Assembly: GCA_963722555.1 (NCBI GenBank) | Contig: CAVRNQ010000007.1 | Coordinates: forward strand, 2,728,001-2,792,000 | DNA length: 64,000 bases | Source: Bog-366 sp963722555 | GTDB lineage: Bacteria; Acidobacteriota; Terriglobia; UBA7540 | Reading direction: 5' to 3' | Shown: piece after piece, positions 17,148-25,360 of the stretch | How the letters are laid out: every line of letters starts with the position of its first letter | How positions within the stretch are numbered: position 1 is the stretch's first letter | The notes under the pieces: model-generated | What the model saw: the letters and a program-made list of their open reading frames with translations, nothing else | Databases searched by the model: none | What the model was told of the DNA's origin: nothing | Program-made: the position numbers and the translations under genes

Positions 17148-17576
17148 ATGTTGTCGAAAGGAAATGAGCTTATCGCGCTGCTCTCAACCGAGCGGCTCAG
17201 GCAGTGCAGCCTCGCCGTGTTTGTCGACGCCGACGCTCAAGGTAAGCCGGGGGATATCCATCCCTGGGCCGTCCGCCCGCAGGTCCCCGCTTCATCAACG
17301 TTTACTCACAGTTGCACGCCGTCTGGGCGGCTCGCCAGCGCCGAACGGCTGTATGGTCACCGCCCGCAGGCGGTTGTCATCGAAGTTTCAGCACAACCTT
17401 TTGCTTTTGGAGATACAATTGCGAGTTGTTTCCGTGGCTCTGCCGGGAGTGGTGGAGCAGGTCCGTCACTTGGTGGGAGAGGCACACACCAGCTTGCGGG
17501 AGCGGAGCGTGACCCCGGAAAGCGAGTCGCGGGCGCTCACCGCGACTCGACGTTTGCCACAAATAAGGAAAGGTGA
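17148..17576 (+). pseudogene. Broken [NiFe]-hydrogenase maturation protease (M52), N-terminus missing and frameshifted
   Basis: The frame from 17148 reads LAVFVDADAQGKPGDIHPW, then RLYGHRPQAVVIEVS and FAFGDT, which match the middle and C-terminal parts of HyaD/HycI-type M52 endopeptidases. The expected N-terminal GNxLxxDDxxG metal-binding segment is absent. Around 17422-17428 the homology moves to another frame (VVSVALPGVVEQVRHLVGE), which implies a one-base indel. The remnant ends overlapping hydA (TGATG). It is an ancestral operon gene cut by the insertion and since decayed. The intact protease at 19026 may supply the function. Confidence 0.65.
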
Positions 17577-18895
17577 TGACCGTTATGGCCAACGACGCTG
17601 CAAAACGCGCCAAGACCGTTAAGATTGAATACCTCACACGGGTGGAAGGTGAAGGTGGCCTCTATATTCGCGCCGAGGGCGGGGAATTGCGCGACGTCAA
17701 GCTGAACATCTTCGAACCGCCCCGCTTTTTTGAAGCTTTCCTGCGCGGACGCCATTTCCAGGAAGTGCCCGACATCACCGCGCGCATCTGCGGGATCTGT
17801 CCGGTGGCTTACCAGATGAGCGCTGTCCATGCGCTGGAAGCGGCTCTGGGGGTCCGGCCCGGTCCGGAAATCCGCATGCTCCGCCGGCTGCTCTACTGCG
17901 CGGAGTGGATCGAGAGCCACGCCTTGCATATCTATCTGCTCAACGCTCCGGATTTCCTGGGGTACGAGAGCGCGGTGGCGATGGCCGCTGACCACGGGCG
18001 CGAAGTCGAGCGGGGCTTGCGCCTCAAGAAGGTGGGCAACGCGCTGCTGGAACTCCTGGGGGGACGGGCAACGCATCCGGTTTCAGTCTGCGTGGGGGGC
18101 TTCTACAAAGTGCCCCGGCGGAGGGAACTCGTCCAGCTCCGCGATGATCTGGTTTGGGGCCTGGAAGCTGCCCTGGAAACCGTGACTTGGGTATCGGGCC
18201 TCACCTTCCCGGATTTTACACCGGAGTATGACTTCGTCTCGGTCGCGCATCCCGCCGAGTACCCCATGAACGAGCGGCGCATCATTTCTTCCTCGGGCCT
18301 GAATATCGACCCGGCGGAATTTGAGCACGTCTTTCTGGAGGAGCACGTGGCGCATTCCACGGCACTGCACTCCGTGCGCGCGGACCGGGGCTCGAGCTAC
18401 TTCGTGGGACCGCTGGCCCGCCTCAATTTGAACTTCGACAAACTCCTGCCCCGGGCCCAGGCGGCCGCGCGTTCCTGCGGAGTGGCGTGGCCGTGCCACA
18501 ACCCCTTTATGAGTATCGTGGGGCGCGCCGTCGAACTCGTGCATGCGTTTGAAGAGGCGCTGGCCCTCGTCGATGCTTACCAGGAGCCCGCCGCGAGCCG
18601 GGTGGAGTTCCGCGTGCAGGCCGGGGAAGGGTGCGCCGCCACGGAAGCGCCGCGCGGACTTCTCTATCACCGCTACCGCATCAACGACCAGGGATTGGTG
18701 GAAGCCGCCAAGATCGTCCCGCCCAGCTCGCAGAATATGCGGCGGATGGAAGAAGACCTCCGGCAGTTGTTGCCTGCCTACCTCGACCAGCCGGAAGCGG
18801 AAATTGCGCGGGTCTCGGAAAACCTGGTCCGCACCTACGACCCGTGCATTTCCTGCTCCACGCATTTCTTGAAACTGAGGCTCGACCGAGGGTAA
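17576..18895 (+). CDS. hydA: Group 3b [NiFe]-hydrogenase alpha (large, catalytic) subunit
   Basis: Carries the NiFe(CN)2CO active site; 439 residues from ATG 17576, with AAGGA five bases upstream. Proximal ligands are Cys72 and Cys75 in RICGICPVAYQ; distal ligands are Cys424 and Cys427 in DPCISCSTH. The N-terminal RVEGEGGL motif is present. A nine-residue tail follows the last His and is the likely target of a maturation endopeptidase. The gene looks intact although it is separated from hydBGD by about 7.9 kb. It has therefore lost the operon promoter unless transcription crosses the insertion or starts within it. Confidence 0.93.
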   Translation: MTVMANDAAKRAKTVKIEYLTRVEGEGGLYIRAEGGELRDVKLNIFEPPRFFEAFLRGRHFQEVPDITARICGICPVAYQMSAVHALEAALGVRPGPEIRMLRRLLYCAEWIESHALHIYLLNAPDFLGYESAVAMAADHGREVERGLRLKKVGNALLELLGGRATHPVSVCVGGFYKVPRRRELVQLRDDLVWGLEAALETVTWVSGLTFPDFTPEYDFVSVAHPAEYPMNERRIISSSGLNIDPAEFEHVFLEEHVAHSTALHSVRADRGSSYFVGPLARLNLNFDKLLPRAQAAARSCGVAWPCHNPFMSIVGRAVELVHAFEEALALVDAYQEPAASRVEFRVQAGEGCAATEAPRGLLYHRYRINDQGLVEAAKIVPPSSQNMRRMEEDLRQLLPAYLDQPEAEIARVSENLVRTYDPCISCSTHFLKLRLDRG

Positions 18896-19025
18896 AGCGG
18901 GATTCAGGACTCGGGGTTCGCATTAGCCCCGAGTCCCTAGTCCCGGGTGCCGTCGGGTTCTTGGGGGTGGGATGCTTCGGACTTCGGACTTCGAACCTCG
19001 GACCTGTGCTTCAGCATCTCCGCGC

Positions 19026-19583
19026 ATGTTGGTCGTGGGCTGCGGCAACCCTCTGGCAGGCGACGATAGTGTGGGGCTGGAAATCGTGCATCGCCTGCAA
19101 GCGCGTGGTGGCCACGAGTGTGAATTCCGAGAACTGTCTGACGATGGCCTCGGGTTGCTGGAGCTCTTCGCCAGCGCCGACCAGATTCTGCTTCTGGATG
19201 CTGTCCAGACCGGTGCACCGGCCGGGACTCTCCACTTGGTTCCCTTGCCCTCCCCCGAAATTGTGCCCAGGACGCTCGGAACAGTCTCCAGCCACGGATG
19301 GGGGGTGGACGAAGCCATAAGGATGGCGCGCAGCTTGGGCCGACGCCTCCCACGTCTCATGCTTCTGGGAATTGAATTGGAGAATGTCACGCTTGGGGCT
19401 CCGCGCACGCCACCCGTAAATGCCGCCCTGGAGACGGTGGTCAAACACTTTCAGCAACTCCAGGGATCCCTCCTCGATAACAACTCTCCCCTCTGGTCAG
19501 GCCACCACAGCTTCCCACCGGGCGGGAATGCCGGTCTCGGGTTATCAAATGCGACTCCGCGTGCTGGCTGTTCGAGCAAATAG
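19026..19583 (+). CDS. [NiFe]-hydrogenase maturation endopeptidase (M52)
   Basis: Removes the C-terminal peptide of a hydrogenase large subunit after Ni insertion. 185 residues from the ATG of MLVVGCGNPLAGDDSVGLE, the family's N-terminal metal-binding motif. A middle Asp (LLLDAVQTG) and a His (SSHGWGVDEA) complete the Ni ligand set. The C-terminal core ends near VVKHFQQL, and the last 30 residues look non-conserved. It lies 130 bases after hydA in the same orientation, so HydA is the likely client. Confidence 0.88.
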   Translation: MLVVGCGNPLAGDDSVGLEIVHRLQARGGHECEFRELSDDGLGLLELFASADQILLLDAVQTGAPAGTLHLVPLPSPEIVPRTLGTVSSHGWGVDEAIRMARSLGRRLPRLMLLGIELENVTLGAPRTPPVNAALETVVKHFQQLQGSLLDNNSPLWSGHHSFPPGGNAGLGLSNATPRAGCSSK

Positions 19584-20125
19584 ACACGGCGTTGCTCGCT
19601 GCATCTCTCTGTGCTCTGCGCCCGGTTGAGACTACGAGTCATCGGTGGGTTTGCAGACAAATGGTGTGATTTAACCCAAGGTGGGAGTGAGGAATCCTTT
19701 CCAGCCAGCAGAATTTGCCCAGTTCTTGGACGCTCTCGAATTACCGGGGCGCCAAGGAGCGTGCTGAGCAATCCCACATTCGCGAACAGCACAAGACCAG
19801 AAGTCGCCAAGTATAGCAAGTGTGCTGAATTCTTAAACAGTTTTGTCTAAAAACTGTCCGACTTTTGACAGTTAGAGGGGTGTCATTTCTTAGAATCCAC
19901 TCAGCCATATTGTCCAGTGACAACAAGACTGACATTGGTCACCCTTGGCCCGTACCGTGCAAGACTCTTGTTCTAAGCCTGCCGGGACGGGGGAATATGT
20001 TTGCGAAGACCTCGAGCACCAGCCCAATTTGTGAATCTGGCTCAGCTTTTCGCGTTGCCCAACACACCAGCAGATTTTGAGCACCGGGGCCAAGCTTCAC
20101 CTGTGAACCAGGAAAGGGAGTCTGT
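19584..20125. other. Intergenic region upstream of hdrC
   Basis: 542 bases without a credible gene, separating the group 3b region from the hdr-mvh operon. The only structured element I see is the CTGT-type inverted-repeat cluster at 19837-19873. Confidence 0.5.
19837..19873. promoter_or_regulatory. Overlapping CTGT inverted repeats upstream of the hdr-mvh operon
   Basis: ACAGTTTT (19837) pairs with AAAACTGT (19850), and AACTGTC (19852) pairs with GACAGTT (19867). The middle box can therefore pair with either side. This fits an operator with three half-sites or a weak alternative hairpin. It lies about 250 bases from the hdrC start. Confidence 0.35.
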
Positions 20126-20713
20126 ATGGCCGTGAAGAAAATGATCAAGTACGAGGTCGAACGGGACCGCGAGTTCGCGCAATGGGTCACCGGGGTCATT
20201 GGGGGAGAGCGCATCCGCAACTGCATTCAATGCGGACTTTGCAGCGCGAGCTGTCCGCTCGCGCCCTACATGGATTTCACACCCCGGCGTCTGATGCATA
20301 TGGCGCGCGAAGGATTCAAGCGCGACGTCCTGGGGAGCTTCACCATTTGGCTTTGCACAAGCTGCTATTCCTGCACGGTGGAATGTCCGCGCAAGATCCA
20401 TGTGACCGACATCATGTATGCGCTGAAGAGGCGGGCGATCGAAGACGGGGCCTACCCGAAGCGCTTCCCCATCCCCGTCCTGGCCAACGAATTCGCGGCG
20501 ATGATTCGGGGAAAGGGGCGCGTGACAGAAAGTTGGCTGGTGGTGAAGGTTTTTCTGAAGGCCTCGATCCTGCGCCTGCTCGGTATGAGCAAGCTGGGCA
20601 CCCAACTATTTCTCAGAGGACGCATGAACATGATGCCGGATTCGATCCGCAACCGCAAACAACTTCAGACACTGCTGGATGCCGTTGAGGCGCACAAGGA
20701 GGTGGCGGCATGA
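20126..20713 (+). CDS. hdrC: Heterodisulfide reductase subunit C-like protein
   Basis: Iron-sulfur electron carrier that links HdrA to the HdrB active site; 195 residues. Two 4Fe-4S motifs: Cys33/36/39/43 (CIQCGLCSASCP) and Cys77/80/83/87 (CTSCYSCTVECP). The C-terminus is basic and helical. The start follows AAAGGGAG. The stop overlaps the hdrB ATG by four bases. Order and content match the soluble HdrABC-Mvh complex, not the membrane HdrDE type. Confidence 0.92.
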   Translation: MAVKKMIKYEVERDREFAQWVTGVIGGERIRNCIQCGLCSASCPLAPYMDFTPRRLMHMAREGFKRDVLGSFTIWLCTSCYSCTVECPRKIHVTDIMYALKRRAIEDGAYPKRFPIPVLANEFAAMIRGKGRVTESWLVVKVFLKASILRLLGMSKLGTQLFLRGRMNMMPDSIRNRKQLQTLLDAVEAHKEVAA

Positions 20714-21588
20714 AGCGATACCTCTATTACCCGGGCTGCTCGCTGCGAGGAACGGGGAAAGCCTACGAAGAATCGCTCCTGGCGGTCTTCAAGGCACTGG
20801 ATATTGAACTCGAGGAACTGGAGGACTGGAACTGCTGCGGCGCGACGGCGTACATGTCGATTGATGAAGTGAACGCCTTCGCCCTGGCAGGACGCAACCT
20901 GGCCCTGGCGGAGAAGAAGAAGCTGGACCTGATGGCGCCGTGCAGTGCTTGTTATCTGGTTCTCAACAAGGCACAGCACTACATCAAAGAATACCCGAAG
21001 GTTGCCCAGACGCTGGAACACGGTTTCAAGGCGGCGGGGCTGACTTACACCGGCGCCGTCAAGGTGCGGCATCCCCTCGACATCCTGATCAATGACATCG
21101 GAATTGAGCAGATTAAAGCGCGCATCAAGAAGCCGCTGGCGGGCCTCAAAGTCGCTCCCTATTACGGCTGCCAGATCGTGCGCCCTTACGCGACCTTCGA
21201 TCAGATGTACTACCCCGTTTCCATGGACAAGCTGCTGCGGGCGGTGGGCGCAGAAGTCGTCGACTACCCGCTGAAGACTCGTTGCTGCGGGGGAAGCCAG
21301 AAAGGGACTTTGCCGGAAGTCGGCCTTTCCCTTATCCACATTCTCTTGAAGGAAGCGGGCCGGCGCAACGCCCAGGTGGTGGCTACGATCTGTCCGCTCT
21401 GCCAATTCAACCTGGACGCATTTCAGGAAGAGGCCGGCAAGAAATATGGCGAGGTCTCGATGCCGGTGGTGTATTTCACACAACTGCTCGGTCTGGCGTT
21501 TGGTTTTTCAGCCAAGGAACTGGGGCTGGAACGCAACATCGTGCCGGCCAAGAGAGTCCTGGCTAAGTTCGAGCCGGCAGTGGCCTGA
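20710..21588 (+). CDS. hdrB: Heterodisulfide reductase subunit B-like protein (two CCG domains)
   Basis: Catalytic disulfide-reducing subunit, 292 residues. Both cysteine-rich CCG motifs are complete. The first runs from GCSLRG through NCCGATA to CSAC. The second runs from GCQIVRP through RCCGGSQ to CPLC. In methanogens these hold two noncubane [4Fe-4S] clusters that reduce CoM-S-S-CoB. The natural disulfide in a non-methanogen is unknown. Translationally coupled to hdrC. Confidence 0.92.
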   Translation: MKRYLYYPGCSLRGTGKAYEESLLAVFKALDIELEELEDWNCCGATAYMSIDEVNAFALAGRNLALAEKKKLDLMAPCSACYLVLNKAQHYIKEYPKVAQTLEHGFKAAGLTYTGAVKVRHPLDILINDIGIEQIKARIKKPLAGLKVAPYYGCQIVRPYATFDQMYYPVSMDKLLRAVGAEVVDYPLKTRCCGGSQKGTLPEVGLSLIHILLKEAGRRNAQVVATICPLCQFNLDAFQEEAGKKYGEVSMPVVYFTQLLGLAFGFSAKELGLERNIVPAKRVLAKFEPAVA

Positions 21589-21647
21589 AGGGGAGTAGGG
21601 AATGCACCCCAGGCCGCTAATTTAGGAACCACGGTGAGGTGAAACAG

Positions 21648-23642
21648 ATGGACGCCCGGAATGGTGATGTGCGCATCGGAGTCTTTGTCTGCGATTGCGG
21701 ATCGAATATTGCCGCCACGGTGGATGTGAAGGCAGTGGCGGAGTACGCGGCGGCCCTGCCGGGGGTCGTCGTGTCACGCGAATACAAGTACATGTGCTCA
21801 GACCCCGGACAGGAGATGATCCGCCAGGACATCGTGGAGCACAAACTGAACCGGGTTGTGGTGGCCTCCTGTTCGCCCCTGCTGCACGAAGAGACCTTCC
21901 GGGGCGCGGTCGCCAAGGGTGGCCTCAATCCCTTTTGCTTCCAGATGGTAAACATTCGTGAGCACGATTCCTGGGTGCACACGGACCGCGCCCGCGCCAC
22001 GGAAAAGGCCATCGCCCTGCTGCGGGCCGCGATCGGGCGGGTGGCGTTCCACAAGCCGCTGGAGAGGAAGCGCGTGCCCATCCATCCCGACGTGCTCATT
22101 GTGGGTGGCGGCATCGCGGGCATCCATGCGGCGCTGACCCTGGCCAACGCCGGCAAGCACGTTTACCTGGTGGAGCGCGAACCGACCATCGGCGGGCATA
22201 TGGCGAAGTTCGACAAGACGTTCCCCACGCTCGACTGCGCCGCGTGCATCCTGACGCCCAAGATGACGGCGGTCAAGAAGCACCCCAACATCACCCTTTG
22301 GACCCTTGCCGACGTTACCGGGGTGGAAGGTTACGTGGGGAATTTCCAGGTCACGGTCACCCGCAGGCCCCGCTATATCATTGAGGACCTATGTGTGGGG
22401 TGCCTGGAGTGCATCGAGGCGTGTGTCTACAAGCAGGCGAAGGTTCCCGATGAGTTCAACCTGGGCTTGGGCAAGCGAAAGCCCATCTACATTTCTTTCC
22501 CCCAGGCGGTGCCGCAGATTCCGGTCATCGATCCTGAGACCTGCATCGACTTCAAGAGCGGCCGCTGCAAGAAGACTTGCATTGAAGCCTGTGCGGATCG
22601 CCATGCGATCGACCTGAAGCAACAGCCGCAGGTGGAAACGGTCCCGGTCGGAGCCATCATTCTGGCGACGGGATACCAGCCCTTCGATGCCCGGAAGGTT
22701 CCGAATTACGGTTACGGTGTCTATCCCAACGTGTACACGTCCATGGAAGTGGAACGGCTGATCAACGCCTCCGGGCCGACGGGCGGAGAAGTGGTTTTGC
22801 GCGACGGCCGCAAGCCGGAAAGCATCGGCATCATCCACTGCGTGGGTTCGCGCGACGAAAAAACCAATAAGTGGTGCTCCCGCGTCTGCTGCATGTACAG
22901 CCTGAAGCTGGCCCACCTGCTCAAGGAACACACGGGAGCGGAAATCCACAACTTTTACATCGACATGCGGACCCCGGGCAAAGGCTACGAGGAGTTCTAC
23001 AACAAACTCCTGGAGGAGGGCGTCCACATGATCCGCGGCCGCGTGGCGGAGGTCACGGATTGGGCCACCACGCCGGAAGAGGAAGGGAAGTTGGTCATGT
23101 GCGCCGAAGACACGCTCATCTCCTTCGTGCGGCGCGTGCCCGTGGATATGGTGGTCTTGTCGGTCGGCCTCGTCCCGCAGGATGACGCCCAAGACGTGCG
23201 CCGGCTCTTCAACATCAGTTGCTCCTCGGAAGGCTGGTTCCTGGAGCGCCATCCCAAGCTTGCTCCGGTCAATACCTTCACCGACGGCATCTTCATCGCC
23301 GGCGCCTGCCAGGCTCCCAAAGACATTCCGGACGCCGTGGCCCAGGCCGGCGCAGCCGCCGCCGAAGCGATGGTTCTGATCGACAAAGGTTATGTGGAGA
23401 TGGAACCGAACACGGCCTACATCCTGGAAGAGGAATGCTCCGGCTGCAAGACCTGCATTACGCTCTGTCCGTACTCGGCCATTTCTTTCCTCAGCGACAA
23501 GAAGGTGGCGCAAATCAACGAAGTGCTCTGCAAGGGCTGCGGGACATGCGTAGCGGCTTGCCCGTCGAGCTCCATCATGCAGAACCTCTTTGAGGACGAG
23601 GAGATTTTCAAAGAGATCGAGGGGGTGCTGGCCAATGTCTGA
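21648..23642 (+). CDS. hdrA: Heterodisulfide reductase subunit A-like flavoprotein
   Basis: FAD-containing electron-bifurcating core of the HdrABC-MvhADG complex, 664 residues. It has an N-terminal Cys pair (CDCGSN), then a Rossmann FAD motif VLIVGGGIAGIHAA near residue 147. An inserted ferredoxin motif follows (CVGCLECIEAC). Two C-terminal 4Fe-4S motifs are CSGCKTCITLCP and CKGCGTCVAACP. The ATG at 21648 follows GTGAGG; an in-frame GTG at 21639 overlaps that site and is less likely. No in-frame TGA interrupts the gene, so this is not a selenocysteine form. The stop overlaps mvhD. Confidence 0.93.
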   Translation: MDARNGDVRIGVFVCDCGSNIAATVDVKAVAEYAAALPGVVVSREYKYMCSDPGQEMIRQDIVEHKLNRVVVASCSPLLHEETFRGAVAKGGLNPFCFQMVNIREHDSWVHTDRARATEKAIALLRAAIGRVAFHKPLERKRVPIHPDVLIVGGGIAGIHAALTLANAGKHVYLVEREPTIGGHMAKFDKTFPTLDCAACILTPKMTAVKKHPNITLWTLADVTGVEGYVGNFQVTVTRRPRYIIEDLCVGCLECIEACVYKQAKVPDEFNLGLGKRKPIYISFPQAVPQIPVIDPETCIDFKSGRCKKTCIEACADRHAIDLKQQPQVETVPVGAIILATGYQPFDARKVPNYGYGVYPNVYTSMEVERLINASGPTGGEVVLRDGRKPESIGIIHCVGSRDEKTNKWCSRVCCMYSLKLAHLLKEHTGAEIHNFYIDMRTPGKGYEEFYNKLLEEGVHMIRGRVAEVTDWATTPEEEGKLVMCAEDTLISFVRRVPVDMVVLSVGLVPQDDAQDVRRLFNISCSSEGWFLERHPKLAPVNTFTDGIFIAGACQAPKDIPDAVAQAGAAAAEAMVLIDKGYVEMEPNTAYILEEECSGCKTCITLCPYSAISFLSDKKVAQINEVLCKGCGTCVAACPSSSIMQNLFEDEEIFKEIEGVLANV

Positions 23643-24114
23643 AGAGAAACCGAAATCGCCCCAGGCGGGCCCGAACGGTTTTGAACCCAAGATCGTGGCG
23701 TTTTTTTGCAATTGGTGCACCTACCTGGCGGCGGACCTGGCCGGGACCTCGCGCGTCAAGTACGCGCCCAATATCCGGGTGATCCGCACCATGTGCTCCG
23801 GCCGCGTGGATCCGCAATTCGTGCTCGATGCCTTCGTCCGGGGCGCGGATGGCGTTCTGATCGGCGGTTGCCACCCGGGTGATTGCCACTATCAGGAGGG
23901 CAATTACAAGACTCTGCGGCGCGTGAAAATGCTGCGGCGGGTTTTGCGGGAAATGGGAATCGAAGAAGATCGTTTCCGCCTGGAATGGATCTCCGCTTCG
24001 GAGGCCGAACGGCTGAAAGTGGTGGTGAACGATATGGTGGAGAAGGTCCGGGCGCTGGGCCCGCTGCGACTGGAAGTGAAGGCGGAGCGCTTTCCCGAGG
24101 AGGTGGCGGCGTAA
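23635..24114 (+). CDS. mvhD: Methyl-viologen-reducing hydrogenase delta subunit (MvhD)
   Basis: [2Fe-2S] protein that passes electrons from the MvhAG hydrogenase to HdrA; 159 residues from MSEEK. Cysteines are in FFCNWCTYLAAD, TMCSGRVD and GGCHPGDCHY, all family-typical. The upstream frame is HdrA antisense-like and was discarded. The start overlaps the hdrA stop by eight bases. Its own stop shares a base with the mvhG ATG (TAATG). Confidence 0.92.
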   Translation: MSEEKPKSPQAGPNGFEPKIVAFFCNWCTYLAADLAGTSRVKYAPNIRVIRTMCSGRVDPQFVLDAFVRGADGVLIGGCHPGDCHYQEGNYKTLRRVKMLRRVLREMGIEEDRFRLEWISASEAERLKVVVNDMVEKVRALGPLRLEVKAERFPEEVAA

Positions 24115-25124
24115 TGACGGAACCTGCACTCATCACCATCAAGGAAAAGCCCAAGGTCGCCTTCTATTGGTGCGCTTCGTGTGGCGGATGCGAGGAGACC
24201 GTTCTGGACCTCGACGAGCGCGTCCTCGATGTCGTCGCCGCGGTGGACATCGTCTTTTGGCCCGTGGCGCTGGACTTCAAACGTCACCACGTGGAAGCCA
24301 TGCCGGATGGCTCTATCCTGGCCGCCTTTGTAAACGGCGCCATCCGCACCACCGAGCAGGAAGAGATGGCGCACCTTCTCCGCAAGAAAGCCAAGGTTCT
24401 GGTGGCTCTGGGTTCTTGCGCACAGCTCGGCGGTATCCCGGGCTTGGCCAATCTCTCGACGCGCGAGAGTATCCTGGCCTGCGCTTACCGCGAGTCGCCG
24501 TCCACGGTAAATCCGGAGAAGACTTATCCCCAGACCCTTTACCAGGAGAACGGATTCTCGCTGAGCTTGCCGGGATTTTTTGAAACCGTCCGCACCCTGG
24601 ACCAGGTGGTGGACGTGGATTATTACCTTCCAGGTTGCCCGCCCACTCCGAAACTGCTGTGGGAAGCAGTGCACGTCCTGCTGGGCACGGAGTTGCCGCC
24701 GAAAGGAACCGTGCTCGCTCCGGACCGCGCGCTTTGTGAGGAATGTCCGCGCAAGGACTCGCGCCCGGATAAGCTCGTCTTGAAAGAGTTCAAGCGGCCG
24801 ACGGAAGTGATCATCGAGGAGGACAAGTGCATGCTGGTGCAGGGCGTTGTGTGCCTGGGACCGGCGACGCGCAGCGGCTGCGAGGCCCTCTGCCCGCAAG
24901 GCAACATGCCCTGCACGGGATGCTTCGGCCCCACCAGCCGCGTCCGCGACTACGGGGCGAAAGCTCTGTCTGCCATCTCCTCGATCATTGACAGTAACGA
25001 CGAGGGAGAGATTGAGAAGATCGTGCAAACTGTTCCTGACCCCGTCGGTACGTTCTATCGCTATAGCCTGCCCGCCTCGTTGCTGCGGCGGAAGAAACTT
25101 GAGCCGGCGGCGGGGACGAAGTGA
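24114..25124 (+). CDS. mvhG: Group 3c [NiFe]-hydrogenase small subunit (MvhG-like)
   Basis: Holds the Fe-S relay between the NiFe site and MvhD; 336 residues. N-terminal ligands are in WCASCGGCEETV, followed by GSCAQLGGIPGL and GCPPTPKLLWEA. The C-terminal cluster cysteines are CLGPATRSGCEALCP and CTGCFGP. The ATG at 24114 overlaps the mvhD stop; the longer open frame upstream is a shadow of mvhD. Confidence 0.93.
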   Translation: MTEPALITIKEKPKVAFYWCASCGGCEETVLDLDERVLDVVAAVDIVFWPVALDFKRHHVEAMPDGSILAAFVNGAIRTTEQEEMAHLLRKKAKVLVALGSCAQLGGIPGLANLSTRESILACAYRESPSTVNPEKTYPQTLYQENGFSLSLPGFFETVRTLDQVVDVDYYLPGCPPTPKLLWEAVHVLLGTELPPKGTVLAPDRALCEECPRKDSRPDKLVLKEFKRPTEVIIEEDKCMLVQGVVCLGPATRSGCEALCPQGNMPCTGCFGPTSRVRDYGAKALSAISSIIDSNDEGEIEKIVQTVPDPVGTFYRYSLPASLLRRKKLEPAAGTK

Positions 25125-25159
25125 GGCGGACGCATGGGTCGCCGCGGCGACCACCCTTT

Positions 25160-25322
25160 TGGCAGGCTGCGGAAAAACGCTTCCCTGCTGTCATTCTGAG
25201 CGAAGCGAAGAATCGCGCCCTGCGCATTTTCATGAACATACGAGATTCTTCCTTCGCGATGCTCAGGACCGCCTGCGGCTCCTCAGAATGACACCGCCTA
25301 AGAGTTTTTCCGCAGCCTGTTG
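25160..25322. repeat. Dispersed hairpin repeat (TCATTCTGAGCGAAGCGAAG family), copy 1
   Basis: Bounded by GGCTGCGGAAAAACGCTT and GTTTTTCCGCAGCCTGTT, which are complementary. Inside are CATTCTGAGCGAAGCGAAGA and its inverted version near TCCTCAGAATGACA. A related copy occurs at 63276-63480. It lies inside the mvh operon between mvhG and mvhA. Confidence 0.8.
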
Positions 25323-25360
25323 AGGAGTTGAACCGGAGAAGGAAGTTGAGGTGAATCGCG

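Noticed and set aside
23904..25154. 416-codon minus-strand open frame
   Set aside because: Antisense to mvhD and mvhG; no protein-like features.
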